Part shown: in pieces, positions 35,800 through 46,650 of the stretch | Layout: the number at the start of each line of letters is the position of its first letter | Position numbering within the stretch: position 1 is the first letter of the stretch | Assembly (NCBI RefSeq): GCF_033118175.1 | Contig: NC_083699.1 | Span: 48,767,001 to 48,831,000 of the forward strand | DNA from: Dama dama | Taxonomy: Eukaryota > Chordata > Mammalia > Artiodactyla > Cervidae | Length of the DNA stretch: 64,000 nt | Reading direction: 5' to 3' | The notes under the pieces: generated by a model | Database searches by the model: none | What the model was told of the DNA's origin: nothing | The model's input: only the letters and a program-made list of their open reading frames with translations | Position numbers and translations under genes: made by a program

Positions 35800-37537
35800 A
35801 AGCTCATGGAGAAGAAGAGAAGTGAAAGCAAAGGAGAAAAGGAAAGGTATACCCATCTGAATGCAGAGTTCCAAAGAATAGCGAGGGGCATAGTAAAGGA
35901 CAGAAATGGTATGGACCTAACAGAAGTAGAAAATATTAAGAAGAGGTGGCAAGAATACACAGAAAAACTAAACAAAAAAGGTCTTCACAACCCAGATAAT
36001 CACGATGGTGTGATCACTCACCTAGAGCCAGGCATCCTAGAATGCGAAGTAAGTGGGCCTTAGGAAGCATCACTACGAACAAAGCTAGTGCAGGTGATGG
36101 AATTCCAGCTGAGCTCTTTCAGATCCGCAAAGATGATGCTGTGAAAGTGCTGCACTCAATATGCCAGCAAATTTGGAAAACTCAGCAGTGGCCACAGGAC
36201 TGGAAAGGTCAGTTTTCATTCCAATCCCAAAGAAATGCAATGCCAAAGAATGTTTAACTACCACACAATTGCACTCATCTCACATGCTAGTAAAGTAATG
36301 CTCAAAATTCTCCAAGCCAGGCCTCAACAGTATGTGAACCATGAACTTCCAGATGTTCAAGCTGGTTTTAGAAAAGGCAGAGGAACCCAAAATCAAATTG
36401 CCAACATCCATTGGATCATCGAAAAAACAAGAGAGTTCCAGAAAAACACCTACTTCTACCTTATTGACTATGCCAAAGCCTTTGACTGTGTGGATTACAA
36501 CAAGCTGTGGAAGATTCTTAAAGAGATAGGAATATCGACCATCTGACTTTCCTCCTGAGAAATCTGTATGCTGGTCAAGAAGCAACAGCTAGAACGAGAC
36601 TTGGAACGACAGACTGGTTCCAAATAGGAAAAGGAGTACATCAAGGCTGTATTTTGTCACCCTGCTTATTTAACTTATATGCAGAGTACATCATGAGAAA
36701 TGCTGAACTAGATGAAGCACAGCTAGAATCAGGATTGCCGGGAGAAATATCAATAACCACAGATTTGCAGATGACACCACCCTTGTGGCAGAAAGGAATG
36801 AAGAACTAAAGAGCCTCTTGATGAAAGTGAAAGAGGAGAGTGAAAAAGTTGGCTTAAAGCTCAACATTCAGAAAACTAAGATCATGGCATCTGGTCCCAT
36901 CTCTTCATGGCAAATAGATGGGGAAACAGTGACAGACTATTTTTTGGGGCTCCAAAATCACTGCAGATGGTGACTGCAGCCATAAAATTAAAAGATGCTT
37001 ACTCCTTGGAAGGAAAGTTATGACCAACCTAGACAGCATATTAAAAAGCAGAGACATTACTTTGCCAACAAAGGTCTGTCTAGTCAAAGCTATGGTTTTT
37101 CCAGTAGTCATGTACGGATGTGAGAGTTGGACTATAAAGAAAGCTGAGTGCTGAAGAATTGATGCTTTTGAACTGTGGTGTTGGAGAAGACTCTTGAGAG
37201 TCCCTTGGACTGCAAGGAAATCCAACCAGTCCATCTGAAAGGAAATCAGTCCTGAATATTCATTGGAAGTACTGATGTTGAAGCTGAAACTCCAATACTT
37301 TGACCACCTGTTGCGAAGAGCTGACTCATTTGAAAAGACCCTGATGCTGGGAAAGATTGAAGGTGGGAGGAGAAGGGGATGACACAGGATGAGATGGTTG
37401 GATGGCATCACTGACTCAATGGACATGAGTTTGAGTAAACTCCGAAAGTTGGTGGTGGACAGGGAGATCTGGCGTGCTGCAGTCCATGGGGTTGCAAAGA
37501 GTCAGACATGACTGAGCGACTGAACTGAGCTGAACTC
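35800..37537 (+). mobile_element. BovB LINE with internal deletion
   Basis: It starts upstream of the RT domain (ESKGEKERYTHLNAEFQRIA) and runs to the ACTGAGCTGAAC tail. Near 35880-35895 the text jumps from the FQRIA segment straight to KDRNGMDLTE; about 100 or more bp of the usual BovB are missing there, judged from memory of the element. The RT part is readable (DVQAGFRKGRGTQNQIANIH, AFDCVDYNKLWKIL); the catalytic YADD reads FADD (near 36765), and frameshifts lie near 36055, 36210, 36530 and 36725. Confidence 0.92.
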
Positions 37538-38019
37538 ATGGAACAGTCAAGTCACATCCTGTGTGTGACAGGACCATGGCTTGTGCTGTGAGAAGCACTG
37601 CAGAGTCAAATGAGGCTGATGAGATAGCTGAAGCTGGTACCCCAAGGTTCATAACAACTTTGGAGCTCTTGCCTTCAGGTATGGCTCTTTGCTAAGAAAA
37701 GTCATATTACTGAAAAGCCTATTTTGTCTTCCTGTGGTCCTAGGCAGAATGCTAAATACATAGTAGGTGTTTCATCCATATTGTTATGAGTAACAAGAGC
37801 TTTTTCATTTGTTTGGTACTTTCATTATTGCTGTGAGACCAATTACAGACCAGTTTGAAATTGGCTTTAGATGGAGTATGGAAGAGTCTTTTGGTATAGA
37901 ACAAGGAGAGAGAGTAACCTGAGAAATTATAGGTGAAACTTAAGTGTTTCTAGAATCATTTGGTAATACCCACCCTCTTTTCCTAACCATTTCTCATTGA
38001 CATTTAGTTTACTAGATCT

Positions 38020-38748
38020 TCTTTGTCATTGTTTAGTTGCTTAGTCATGTCCAACTCTTTGTGACCCTATGGACTGCAGCACAGAAGGCTTCCCTATCCT
38101 TTACTATCTCTTGGAGTGTGCTCAAATTCATGTCCATTGAATCAGTGATGCCATCCAACCATCTCGTCCTCTGTTGTCCCCTTCTCCTCCTGCCCTCAAA
38201 CTTTCCCAGCATCAGGGTCTTTTCTATGAGTCAGCTCTTCACAACAGGTAGCCAAAGTATTGGAGCTTTAGCTTCAGCGTCAGTCCTTCCAATGAATATT
38301 CAGGACTGATTTCCTTTAGAATTGACTGGTTTTTATCTCTTTGCTGTCCAAGGGACTCTCAAGAGTTTTCTCCAGCGCAACAGTTCAAAAGCATCAATTC
38401 TTTGGTGCTCAACCTTCTTTTATGGTCCAACTCTCATATCTGTACATGACTACTGGAAAAACCATAGCTTTGACTCTATGGACCTTTGTTGGCAAAGTGA
38501 TGTCTCTGCTTTTTTTTTTTTTCCAACTCTTTGTGATGCCATGGACTATAGCCCATTATGCTCCTCTGTCTGTGGGATTTTCCAGCCAAGAATACTGGAG
38601 TGGGTTGCCATTCCCTTCTCCAGGGATGTCTTTGCTTTTTAATATGCTGTCTAGGTTTGTCATAGCGTATCTTCCAAGGAGCAAGCATTTTTTTATTTCA
38701 TGGCAGCAGGCACTGTCTGCAGTGATTTTCAAGCCCAAGAAAATAAAT
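38020..38748 (-). mobile_element. BovB LINE 3' end, split by a SINE
   Basis: Antisense copy from TTGTTTAGTTGCTTAGTCAT to TTTTCAAGCCCAAGAAAATA. TAGATCT on both sides (38013-38019, 38749-38755) may be the target duplication. It is interrupted at 38515-38624. Confidence 0.88.
38515..38624 (-). mobile_element. Bov-A SINE fragment inserted in BovB
   Basis: TCCAACTCTTTGTGATGCCA to CCATTCCCTTCTCCAGG in reverse. GATGTCTCTGCTTTTT (from 38499) recurs as GATGTCTTTGCTTTTT (38625-38640), a 16-bp target duplication with one mismatch. Confidence 0.88.
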
Positions 38749-38984
38749 TAGATCTGTTTCCTCCCTTCTGTGATTTTACACATCCATCAGGATCTGTTGG
38801 TTGTATCCTCTTAAATGGATGTTTAAAATTTCTTGAGATGTGTATAAATGCAAGCAGGAAGGCTTTTACAGAATAGTGGGCCACACTGGAGTCAGATGTG
38901 CTAAATTTCCACCACAGCTCATACCTTGGATAGTTTATTTACCGTTTCTCACTTCAGTTTCCTCATCTGTAAAATGTAGGCAGG

Positions 38985-39310
38985 TGCTAAACTTCCGTGG
39001 TGGCTCAGTGGTAAAGAATCCACCTGCCAGTGCAGGAGACACAGGTTCTATCTCTGATCTGGGAAGATCCCACATGTCACAGAGCAGCTTAGCCTGTGCA
39101 CCACAGCCGTTGAGCCTGTGCTCGAGAGCCTGGGAACCACAGCTGCTGAGCCCACATGCTGCAACTACTGAAGTCCACGCATCCTAGACCCCGAATGCCA
39201 CAGCAAGAGAAGCCACCACAGTCAGAAGCCTGTGCACCACAATTGGGGAAAAGCCCATGCAGCAACAAAGACCTATCACAGCCAAAAATAAATAAATAAA
39301 TAAAAGTATT
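38985..39310 (+). mobile_element. CHR-type SINE
   Basis: CTTCCGTGGTGGCTCAGTGG head, GAGAGCCTGGGAACCACAGC body, GCCCATGCAGCAACAAAGAC and an AAATAAATAAATAAA tail. Confidence 0.87.
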
Positions 39311-39504
39311 ATTTTTTAAGTGTAGGTAGATATACAGAAGTTGTACTGGAAAGAACTCTGTCCCTTCCTGGGTGAAGTTGGGCTGCCCATTTCACTTCTC
39401 AGAGCCTCCATTTTTTCTTTGAAATGAGATGGTCAGATGGCACAGGTTAACTTGTAAACCTAGCATTCTGTAATGTGATTAAATGACATCAGAATATTGC
39501 AATA

Positions 39505-39992
39505 ATCAGTTCTAATGAGATGGATAAAACTGGAACCCATTATACAGAGTGAAGTAAGCCAGAAAGATAAACATCAATACAGTATACTAACGCATATATA
39601 TGGAATTTAGAAAGATGGTAACAATAACCCTATATGCAAGACAGAGAAAGAGACACAGGTGTATAGAACAGACTTGGACTCTATGGGAGAAGGCGAGGGT
39701 GGGATGATTTGAAAGAACAGCATCGAAACATGTATATTATCAAGTGTGAAACAGATCGCCAGTCCAGTTTGGATGCATGAGACAAGTGCTCGGGGCTGGT
39801 GCACTGGGAAGACCCAGAGGGATGGGATGGAGAGGGAGGTGGGAGGGGGGTTCGGGATGGGGAACACATGTAAATCCATGGCTGATTCATGTCAATGTAT
39901 GGCAAAAACCACTACAATATTGTAAAGTAATTAACCTCCAACTAATAAAAAATAAATGGAAAAATAAAAAATTTTAAAAATAGAAAAATTAA
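39505..39992 (+). mobile_element. L1 3' end with perfect 14-bp TSD
   Basis: It holds the ORF2 tail (GAACCCATTATACAGAGTGA, GTGAAGTAAGCCAGAAAGAT) and the 3' UTR (GGTGCACTGGGAAGACCCAG, GGCTGATTCATGTCAATGTA) and ends in an A-rich tail. AGAATATTGCAATA is present at 39491-39504 and again at 39993-40006. Confidence 0.93.
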
Positions 39993-41096
39993 AGAATATT
40001 GCAATAGAGGAGAAAGATTGAATTCAATGCTGAATATGGGGCTAAGTAGGAGTTTATAGCGAGCATGTAGGATGAGGGAGTAGATGGAAAATTACCAGGA
40101 GGCCTTGGTCAGATGTCAGTGATGATGGATCGAGGGAGGCCCGTGATTAGTTAGAAGGTGGGAGGAGAGGAACTTCATTGGATATCAAAAATGAGAGGAT
40201 TCTTGATAAACTGGTTCATCGGGATTTTTTTGGCTAAAACTGAGTTCAGCAGGCCTAGAAGGCTTAGGCAAAACTAGAGACAAAAGAGTCTTAACTTTTA
40301 AAGTTTAGTCAAGGAGAGAGTCTTGTCAGTATGAGCCACATAATTGCTGACCATAAGTCATTTTTGGAACAGGGTATTGTAAATATATTTTTTAAAATTT
40401 AATGCAAATATATTGAAGTTGATATAGGGATTATGGACAGAGGTTCAAATCTGACTTACTTAATAACCTCATTGCGGAAGCACCAAATTTCAGTCTTAGC
40501 TACTGTGACCTCAACTTTTACCCCTCAACTTTTACTCAGCTTGGCTTTTACCCCAGTATTCTGCTTCATGCATTCTTGACAGCACTTTTTTCCTCACTTG
40601 GTCTTCTCCTGTCTTTAGTAAACTCTTTGACTAACTTTATCTCCTTTTGGTAACCTTCTGTTCACAGGAACCAGAGAAAGCTAAGCGATAGATTCAGGAA
40701 AGAACTGGAAAACAATACTCAGCTGCTAGATGCTATTTGCCATGTAGAGAACAGTTAGTATGTTGGTGGCCATTTTCCGTGTTCCACATGCTACCTGTCA
40801 CTCTGTGGGTGAGGCTCAGTTTGAAGCATCTTGGCAAAAGTAGCAGAGTTGCTATAGATGACTTCCACTTGGAGCACAAACTAGGTCTTTCCAGACCAGA
40901 ACTTCTCACCTAATCCTAGCTAAACCACACATACTTTTTGATGTCTTAAGCAAAAGAGATCTTTTCTTTAAAAACTCTTGTGTTTAAATGTGAAAATAGA
41001 ATTCCATTTCAATAAAATCATGGCATCTAGTTTTGGTTACCGATTCTGAAAATACTAGAGGAATGGTCCTTTAATTTGTTTTTCTGCTTGTTTCAG

Positions 41097-41162
41097 GGAG
41101 ATGGCTGGGTTTATCACAAACCCCTTTGGAAAATAATTCCAACAACACAACCAGCAGAGTGA
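41097..41162 (+). CDS. OSBPL11: OSBPL11 terminal coding exon with stop
   Basis: The last coding exon carries 21 codons (GDGWVYHKPLWKIIPTTQPA plus Glu) and a TGA stop at 41160-41162. The acceptor TTGTTTCAG ends at 41096. The GDGWVYHKPLWK end is the typical ORP10/ORP11-type C-terminus, and the IIPTTQPAE tail is what I recall for ORP11. With this exon the six visible exons total 1227 coding bases (409 codons) plus the stop. Human ORP11 is about 747 residues, so this is a little over half of the protein. Confidence 0.95.
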   Translation, partial: GDGWVYHKPLWKIIPTTQPAE

Positions 41163-42014
41163 TACATACTATCTAAGACTCAGCTAAATGAACTTCTCTG
41201 TTTACCCTAAACCCTCCCAGTATGGAGTCATTGCACTGAGTGAACTGCTTCCTGATTGCACAGACTGAAACTAATTACACACGAATGTACCGATTAGGGC
41301 ACCATAGAACTGTAGCAAGACCAAAGTGTGGAAGAAGCATGATGGACTTCTCACCAAGCTGTTCATGTGACGTGAGCAATATCATCTGAAAACCTTTCAC
41401 CTGAATTATTAGATGAATAATCTCTTATCCAGTTTCTGCTCCAGAAGCTAAGTTTGAATCCCCTGTTTTTGCATGGGGGCAGCAGATAAACACAATGAGA
41501 ACTCAGTGATTTTAATTTCTTTATAGTGAAAATTGAAGTCTCTTTTAGAGTTTGTGCTTTGCTTTCTGTTAGTAGCTGAAGTATTCGCTACTCTTACAAC
41601 AAACCAAGAGGAGGAAGAAGATGACCCAGAAGTGGCTTCAGCCATTGTGCCTGAAATCAGTGTTAAAAAAAAAAAATCAACCAGGTTGTCATAACAAGGC
41701 ATTCTGTTCCTTCAAAGAGACTGTGTGCCTGTGTCTGAGGAACTTATCCATTATCCACCTCTGTTGGAACTCTCTTTTAAAAAGTATATTTATAAATTGA
41801 TTAGAATTATAACCATGGAGAATTTTTTCTTCTGAGCATTTTAATATACTTGAAAACAACATTGACTTGAAAAATTTCAGAACATTTTTCAATACCTAGT
41901 TTTATTAAATATTATACTTGAGAGACAATTTTTTTAAATGTGTTCATGTCAATATGATGAGATTTTGGCCTTTCTCAAGAACTGAGGCATTAAAGAACCT
42001 AGCAAATATTTAAA

Positions 42015-42020
42015 AATAAA
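42015..42020 (+). terminator. Proximal poly-A signal AATAAA
   Basis: Canonical hexamer about 850 nt after the stop codon of OSBPL11, followed by a T-rich stretch (GTTACTGTTTTCCTTACC). It could give a short 3' UTR isoform. A further AATAAA lies at 42235-42240. Confidence 0.4.
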
Positions 42021-42769
42021 GCTGTTACTGTTTTCCTTACCTTTTTTTCATTTGTAGGTTAATATCCAGTATTATGTGCTATCCCTCTGGATAAGTATGC
42101 TTTATTTTACCTCCGTTCACTCAAAATTTAAAATAACTATTCCTATTTGTCAGTAATTCAGAATTTGAATATGTATGTATAGTATGGTTTTGTTTTCTTT
42201 TCAAGGAAACTCAAATGCTAACGAAAAAGTATGAAATAAAAAGATACCAGGAAAAAAGGTATCAGGAAGTTGTATTCAGGTACAAATCTTTTTTTTTTTT
42301 AAGTATTTTATTGAGGTTGAAGAATTACTGACAAAAGAATAGTGCTAATTATGGCTTTCATCATTCATTCAAGTATTTATTGAGCACCTACTTATGGTAC
42401 TCAACAGTTGTTTTACTGCAAGCTACCTTAATTTTCCAAGAGTGGTGCCTTACTCTGTTTCTCCTGATGTGGTCTTCCAATCAGTGTGTGTAACATATAC
42501 CTATTATTCATCAGCCGTTGTAGGTGGCTGTATCTGTTGCATCAACATTAAGATGTTTAAGCTTTGTGCGCTGATAAATTGTGTTTTATTGAAGGGGGTT
42601 AATAGGATGAAAACAGTAAAATAATTTTTTCAACAAATTGTAAATTGTAAGAAGATAATTGGTTTATGTACAACCATTTTAATGATTCCCTTGTTCATTT
42701 TTGCTGTGAAATGCACTGAAAAAAATCTCAAAATGAATTAAAGTTCATGTGTTGGAAAGATTAAAAAAT

Positions 42770-42775
42770 AATAAA
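42770..42775 (+). terminator. Distal poly-A signal AATAAA
   Basis: Canonical hexamer followed after 15-30 nt by a TG/T-rich downstream element (TGATGCCTTTGTCTATTTT). It is the last good signal before the intergenic repeats begin, so it is the favoured end of the long OSBPL11 transcript. Confidence 0.55.
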
Positions 42776-43084
42776 ACTGGACAACAGTGATGCCTTTGTC
42801 TATTTTATGAGTGGAGAGAAATAGAAAGTTGGAGTTATTTCTCCATTCATTTGAGAAGGGCATTTATTTTTTAATTTATTTTTACATGAAACTTCTAGTA
42901 TTTTATTAATTTTTCATAGTTTTACAGTACTAGTAAAAATAATGGTCATTAAGTATAAAATGGAAGTTGAAGAAAAAATAACCCGTCTTCCTTGACTCCC
43001 ACCCTCCCCCAAAGAAACTAGCTAGTATATGGCAAATATCCTTTTCACATGTTATCTTTAGGCATATATTCACTTTGTGGTAGT

Positions 43085-43210
43085 AGTAGATGGTTTAGTC
43101 GCTAAGTTGTGTCTGACTCTTGCAATGCCGTGGACTGTAGCCTGCCAGGCTCCTCTGTCCATAGAGTTTTCCAGGCAAGATTACTGGGGTGGGTTGCATT
43201 TCCTTCTCCA
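43085..43210 (-). mobile_element. Bov-A SINE fragment
   Basis: TTTAGTCGCTAAGTTGTGTC to GGTTGCATTTCCTTCTCCA in reverse; the head half is missing. Confidence 0.87.
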
Positions 43211-43330
43211 TATTTTTTTTTTTTATTGGAATTAGTTGTTTTACAATGTTTCTGCTGTACAGCAAAATGAGTCAGCTCTATGTATATATGTGTATGTATA
43301 TACACACGTGTATAATGATGTTGATTTTTA
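43211..43330 (-). mobile_element. L1 3' end fragment
   Basis: T-run, then TTGGAATTAGTTGTTTTACA and GAGTCAGCTCTATGTATATA: a reversed L1 tail, diverged. Confidence 0.6.
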
Positions 43331-43334
43331 TTTT

Positions 43335-43650
43335 TTTAATAATTTATTTATTTTTGTCTGTCCTGGATCTTCATTGCTGCATGGGTTTTTCACTAGTTGC
43401 AGAGAGCAGGGGTTACTCTCTAGTCGTGGTTTGCAGTGGCCTCTCTTGTTGCAGAGCACGGGCGTTAGGGTGTCCAGGCTTCAGTGGTGGCTCAGTGGTT
43501 GCAGCTCCCAGGCTCTAATGCAGGCTCAAAGTTGTGGCACAGGGGCTTAGTTGCTTCACGGCGTGTGGGATCTTCCCGAATCAGGGATCAAACCCACATC
43601 TCCTACATTGGCAGGTAGATTCTTTACTACTGAGCCACCAAGGAAGCCCA
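43335..43650 (-). mobile_element. CHR-type SINE
   Basis: TTTATTTATTTTTGTCTGTC tail side, TTGCAGAGCACGGGCGTTAG, GGCTTAGTTGCTTCACGGCG and GAGCCACCAAGGAAGCCC head side. Confidence 0.87.
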
Positions 43651-44004
43651 GGACATTGATTTGAAATCCTTACCTTCAGGAATCTTTTGGGAAGATAGGG
43701 AGTAAGCTTAGTTGTGTTTTTATTTTTAATGAAATATTTTAATTTTACTACTTAAATAAATTGGAATAGAAGTTTTTGTTTTGTTCTTTGAACCATTTGA
43801 ATGCTCATTTATTTCTTTGAATTTTTGAACCATTTTAAGAATTAATGAAATAGGATTTTTAAAATTCTTGTTCAAAATACATTTGAAGTAACTGAAATCT
43901 CCCCATGTTGACAGAAGTAAAGTAATACCACTTTAGGCTAACTGTTTTACCTTGTCCTTTAAAAAAAATAATAATAACCTATGAGTCCCTTTTGAAAATA
44001 TATT

Positions 44005-44337
44005 ATTTATTTATTTATTTATTTTTAGTTTCTCTCAGTCTTCATGGCTGTGCATGAACTTTCTCTCCTTGGGGCAAGTGGGGGCTACTACTCATTTTGA
44101 TGCCTGGGCTTCTCATTGCAGTGACTTCTCTTGTTGCAGAGCACAGGCTCTAGATGCATGGTCTTCAGTAGTTGAGCATGTGGGCTGCTGCTTGTGGGCT
44201 CTGGAGCTCAGACTCAGTGGTTGTGGCACAGAAGCTTAGTTGTTCTGCAGGATGTAGGATCTTCCCAGACCAGGGATCAAACCTGTGTCCCCTGCATCGT
44301 CAGGCAGATTCTTATCCACTCTACCACGAGGTAAGTC
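44005..44337 (-). mobile_element. CHR-type SINE
   Basis: TTTATTTATTTATTTATTTT tail side, GTTGCAGAGCACAGGCTCTA, TTCCCAGACCAGGGATCAAA and CTACCACGAGGTAAGTCCC head side. Confidence 0.87.
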
Positions 44338-44776
44338 CCTGTCCTTTTCTTGACATCTACTGCAGCTTACTCACCTAACAAGAGGTAGAGGCCTTTTTTG
44401 GTTTTTGTTTTGTTCTTTTAGTCTACGCCTTGTTAATTGGCCAGGGGAGCAGTTTTTGTAGCAATTGTGTCTATCTTTTGGGCCAAAGTTTTAAATGTAC
44501 ACTTTCCTTCTGGCTATGAGAAATTGTATGTTAAGAAGTCCAAGACTGGAAGTGACAAAAAGTAGGTATTCTGACTTTTAGGTTGTGTATTGGGTGAGGT
44601 ATGGCAGTTGTATATTGATTCACTGAACTCTGCAAGTTGTAACCATCAACTTTAATACCTACTTGTCACTAAAAATAAGAAAAAAAGTATTGAGTTCCTC
44701 ACTCCATAATCCTCATATGTTACTCTTACTGTAAATATCTGGTACTTGATGAACCAACTTCTACAGATGGATTCTT

Positions 44777-45278
44777 CAGTTCAGTTCTGTCGCTCAGTCG
44801 TTTCTGACTCTGTGCGACCCCATGAACTGTGGCACGCCAGGCCTCCCTGTCTATCACGAACTCCCGGAGTTTACTCAAATTCATGTCCATTGAGTCGGTG
44901 ATGCCATCCAACCATCTCATCCTCTGTCGTCTCCTTCTCCTCCCGCCTTCAATCTTTCCCAGCATCAGGGTCTTTTCAAATGAATCAGCTCTTCGCATCA
45001 GGTGACCAAGGTATTGGAGTTTCAGCTTCAGCATCAGACCTTCCAATGAATATTCAGGACTGATTTCCTTTTGGATGGACTGGTTGGATCTCCTTGCAGT
45101 CCAAGGGACTCTCAAGAGTCTTCTCCAACACCACAGTTCAAAAGCATCAGTTCTTTGACGCTCAGCTTTCTTTATAGTTCAACTCTCACATCCATACATG
45201 ACCACTGGAAAAACCGTAGCCTTAACTAGACGGACCTTTGTTGGCAAAGTAATGTCTCTGCTTTTTAATATGCTGTCT
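44777..45278 (-). mobile_element. BovB LINE 3' end with perfect 12-bp TSD
   Basis: A 502-bp, 5'-truncated copy in reverse (CAGTTCAGTTCTGTCGCTCA to TTTTTAATATGCTGTCT). AGATGGATTCTT is repeated exactly at 44765-44776 and 45279-45290. It is well preserved and probably among the younger insertions here. Confidence 0.94.
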
Positions 45279-45507
45279 AGATGGATTCTTAAGATTTATT
45301 AATTTGGTAAGTCTGAAATTTTGTTAAAAATATTGCCTTAAGATGAAAGCTAACTTCTATTCAATGTGTTCCCGTAGAAAGGCAAATTGGTGTGATTATT
45401 CCAGAATCTACACTTTGGAGGGATTCTTTTTAGCTGCTACAGTGACTGGAAACTGAGTGATGATTCACCAGAGATAGTAGAAAAGTGAATATAAGACGAT
45501 TCTGCCA

Positions 45508-45635
45508 TGTGTGTGTTAGTTACTCAGTCATGTTCGACTCTGCAACCCCATGGACTACAGCCCGCCAGGCTTCTCTGTCCATGAAATTTTCCAGGCAAGA
45601 ATACTGGAGTGGACTGCCATTCCCTTCTCCAGATT
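45508..45635 (-). mobile_element. Bov-A SINE fragment
   Basis: GTGTTAGTTACTCAGTCATG to CCATTCCCTTCTCCAG in reverse. Confidence 0.87.
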
Positions 45636-45769
45636 CTACCATATGGGGGATAAAAAAGACAAAGCTCATACACATGGAAATTTTAATAAATATATTCTAG
45701 TGGCATAAACAGCAGCAACAACAACAAAAATCCCAATTTGGTCCAAAAACCAAATTGCAAAGGAAATTC

Positions 45770-45905
45770 TTACAAAGCATTTTCACTTAATGTTCAAACA
45801 ACCCTGTGAAGTTGGAAACTCAGGGATGGGTGTTCATACTGTAGAGATGAAGAAATTATTGCTCAGAAAGTTTAGTGCTCACTTCAGGTCACTTAGCTAG
45901 AGTTT
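45770..45905 (+). repeat. Probable MIR SINE
   Basis: GAAGAAATTATTGCTCAGAA and CACTTCAGGTCACTTAGCTA follow the conserved MIR core (gagatgaggaa...gctcagagag...gtcacacagcta) at low identity. Confidence 0.6.
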
Positions 45906-46145
45906 CATTCATTCAACAAACATCTGCTGAGTATTCCGTTTAGAGCTGCTTGATGCACTGGACTCAGATGTGGCAAAACTCTCTGTATCCTCACAGACTT
46001 AGATGAGGGAAGAAACTAAAACTTAATTCCTGAAAATGGTATGAAGACACAGGCAAGGCTATGTATTGGTCTTTCCAAATCCCAGAAGAGCATCACTAAT
46101 ACCTCGGTAATATGGAAGGCAGAGTTGAGCATTGAGACGAAATCA

Positions 46146-46186
46146 AGAAGGTTGGTTCAAAAAAAAAAAAAGAAGGTTGGTTCAAA
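46146..46186. repeat. 16-bp direct repeat around a poly-A run
   Basis: AGAAGGTTGGTTCAAA occurs at 46146-46161 and 46171-46186 with only A residues between. Confidence 0.9.
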
Positions 46187-46599
46187 GTCTGCATAAAAAG
46201 CTCCGAACAATGCATCCAGGTGACTTACCCTTGTTCCACCCTACAAAAGACTCGGAGAGATTTAACGAGAGAGGTTCCCAATTCAAGAACACAAATAAAC
46301 TATTAAACTGAAAAAACAGGGAACAAGTTAAAGTCTATAGACTTAAAAGTGAGACCTTTCAACCCCTTCCTCTATCCCACTCCCTGAATATTGGCAGTCA
46401 GACTTAAACCCTTAGGTGAGAGATTAAAAGATACATTTTCTGGAGTAAAACTCCAGAAAACAAAAAGTCCTATGATAAATTTAAAGGGTCCACCAACAAA
46501 AAGCTCAGCTGACAACTCTGTTAGTAAAGCCAAGTCACCAACTCCTTCAGCTTAATTCTCTACCCTCTCTCCAACACACTACACACATCTGTGTTCCCC

Positions 46600-46650
46600 C
46601 ACACTGTGTATGTATATATGTGTGTGTATATATATATATATACATACAAC
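46600..46650. repeat. TG/TA-rich simple repeat
   Basis: A run of TGTATGTATATATGTGTGTG followed by (TA)n and ACATAC. Confidence 0.9.

Larger units (their letters stand above)
34196..41096 (+). other. OSBPL11: OSBPL11 last intron, 6.9 kb
   Basis: This intron contains two BovB copies, a SINE inside one of them, a CHR SINE and an L1 3' end, all listed. The stretches 34196-35799, 37540-38012, 39310-39490 and 40007-41096 show no gene, RNA or recognisable repeat. Confidence 0.6.
41163..42795 (+). other. OSBPL11: OSBPL11 3' untranslated region (predicted)
   Basis: The stretch runs from the stop codon to the most downstream poly-A signal and has no recognisable young SINE or LINE, unlike everything around it. 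That is what a retained 3' UTR looks like. It is AT-rich, with several ATTTA-like and T-run segments. The 3' end is inferred: the last AATAAA (42770) is followed by a TG/T-rich stretch near 42785-42810. A length of about 1.6 kb suits this gene as I remember it. Shorter forms could end at the earlier signals. Confidence 0.65.
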
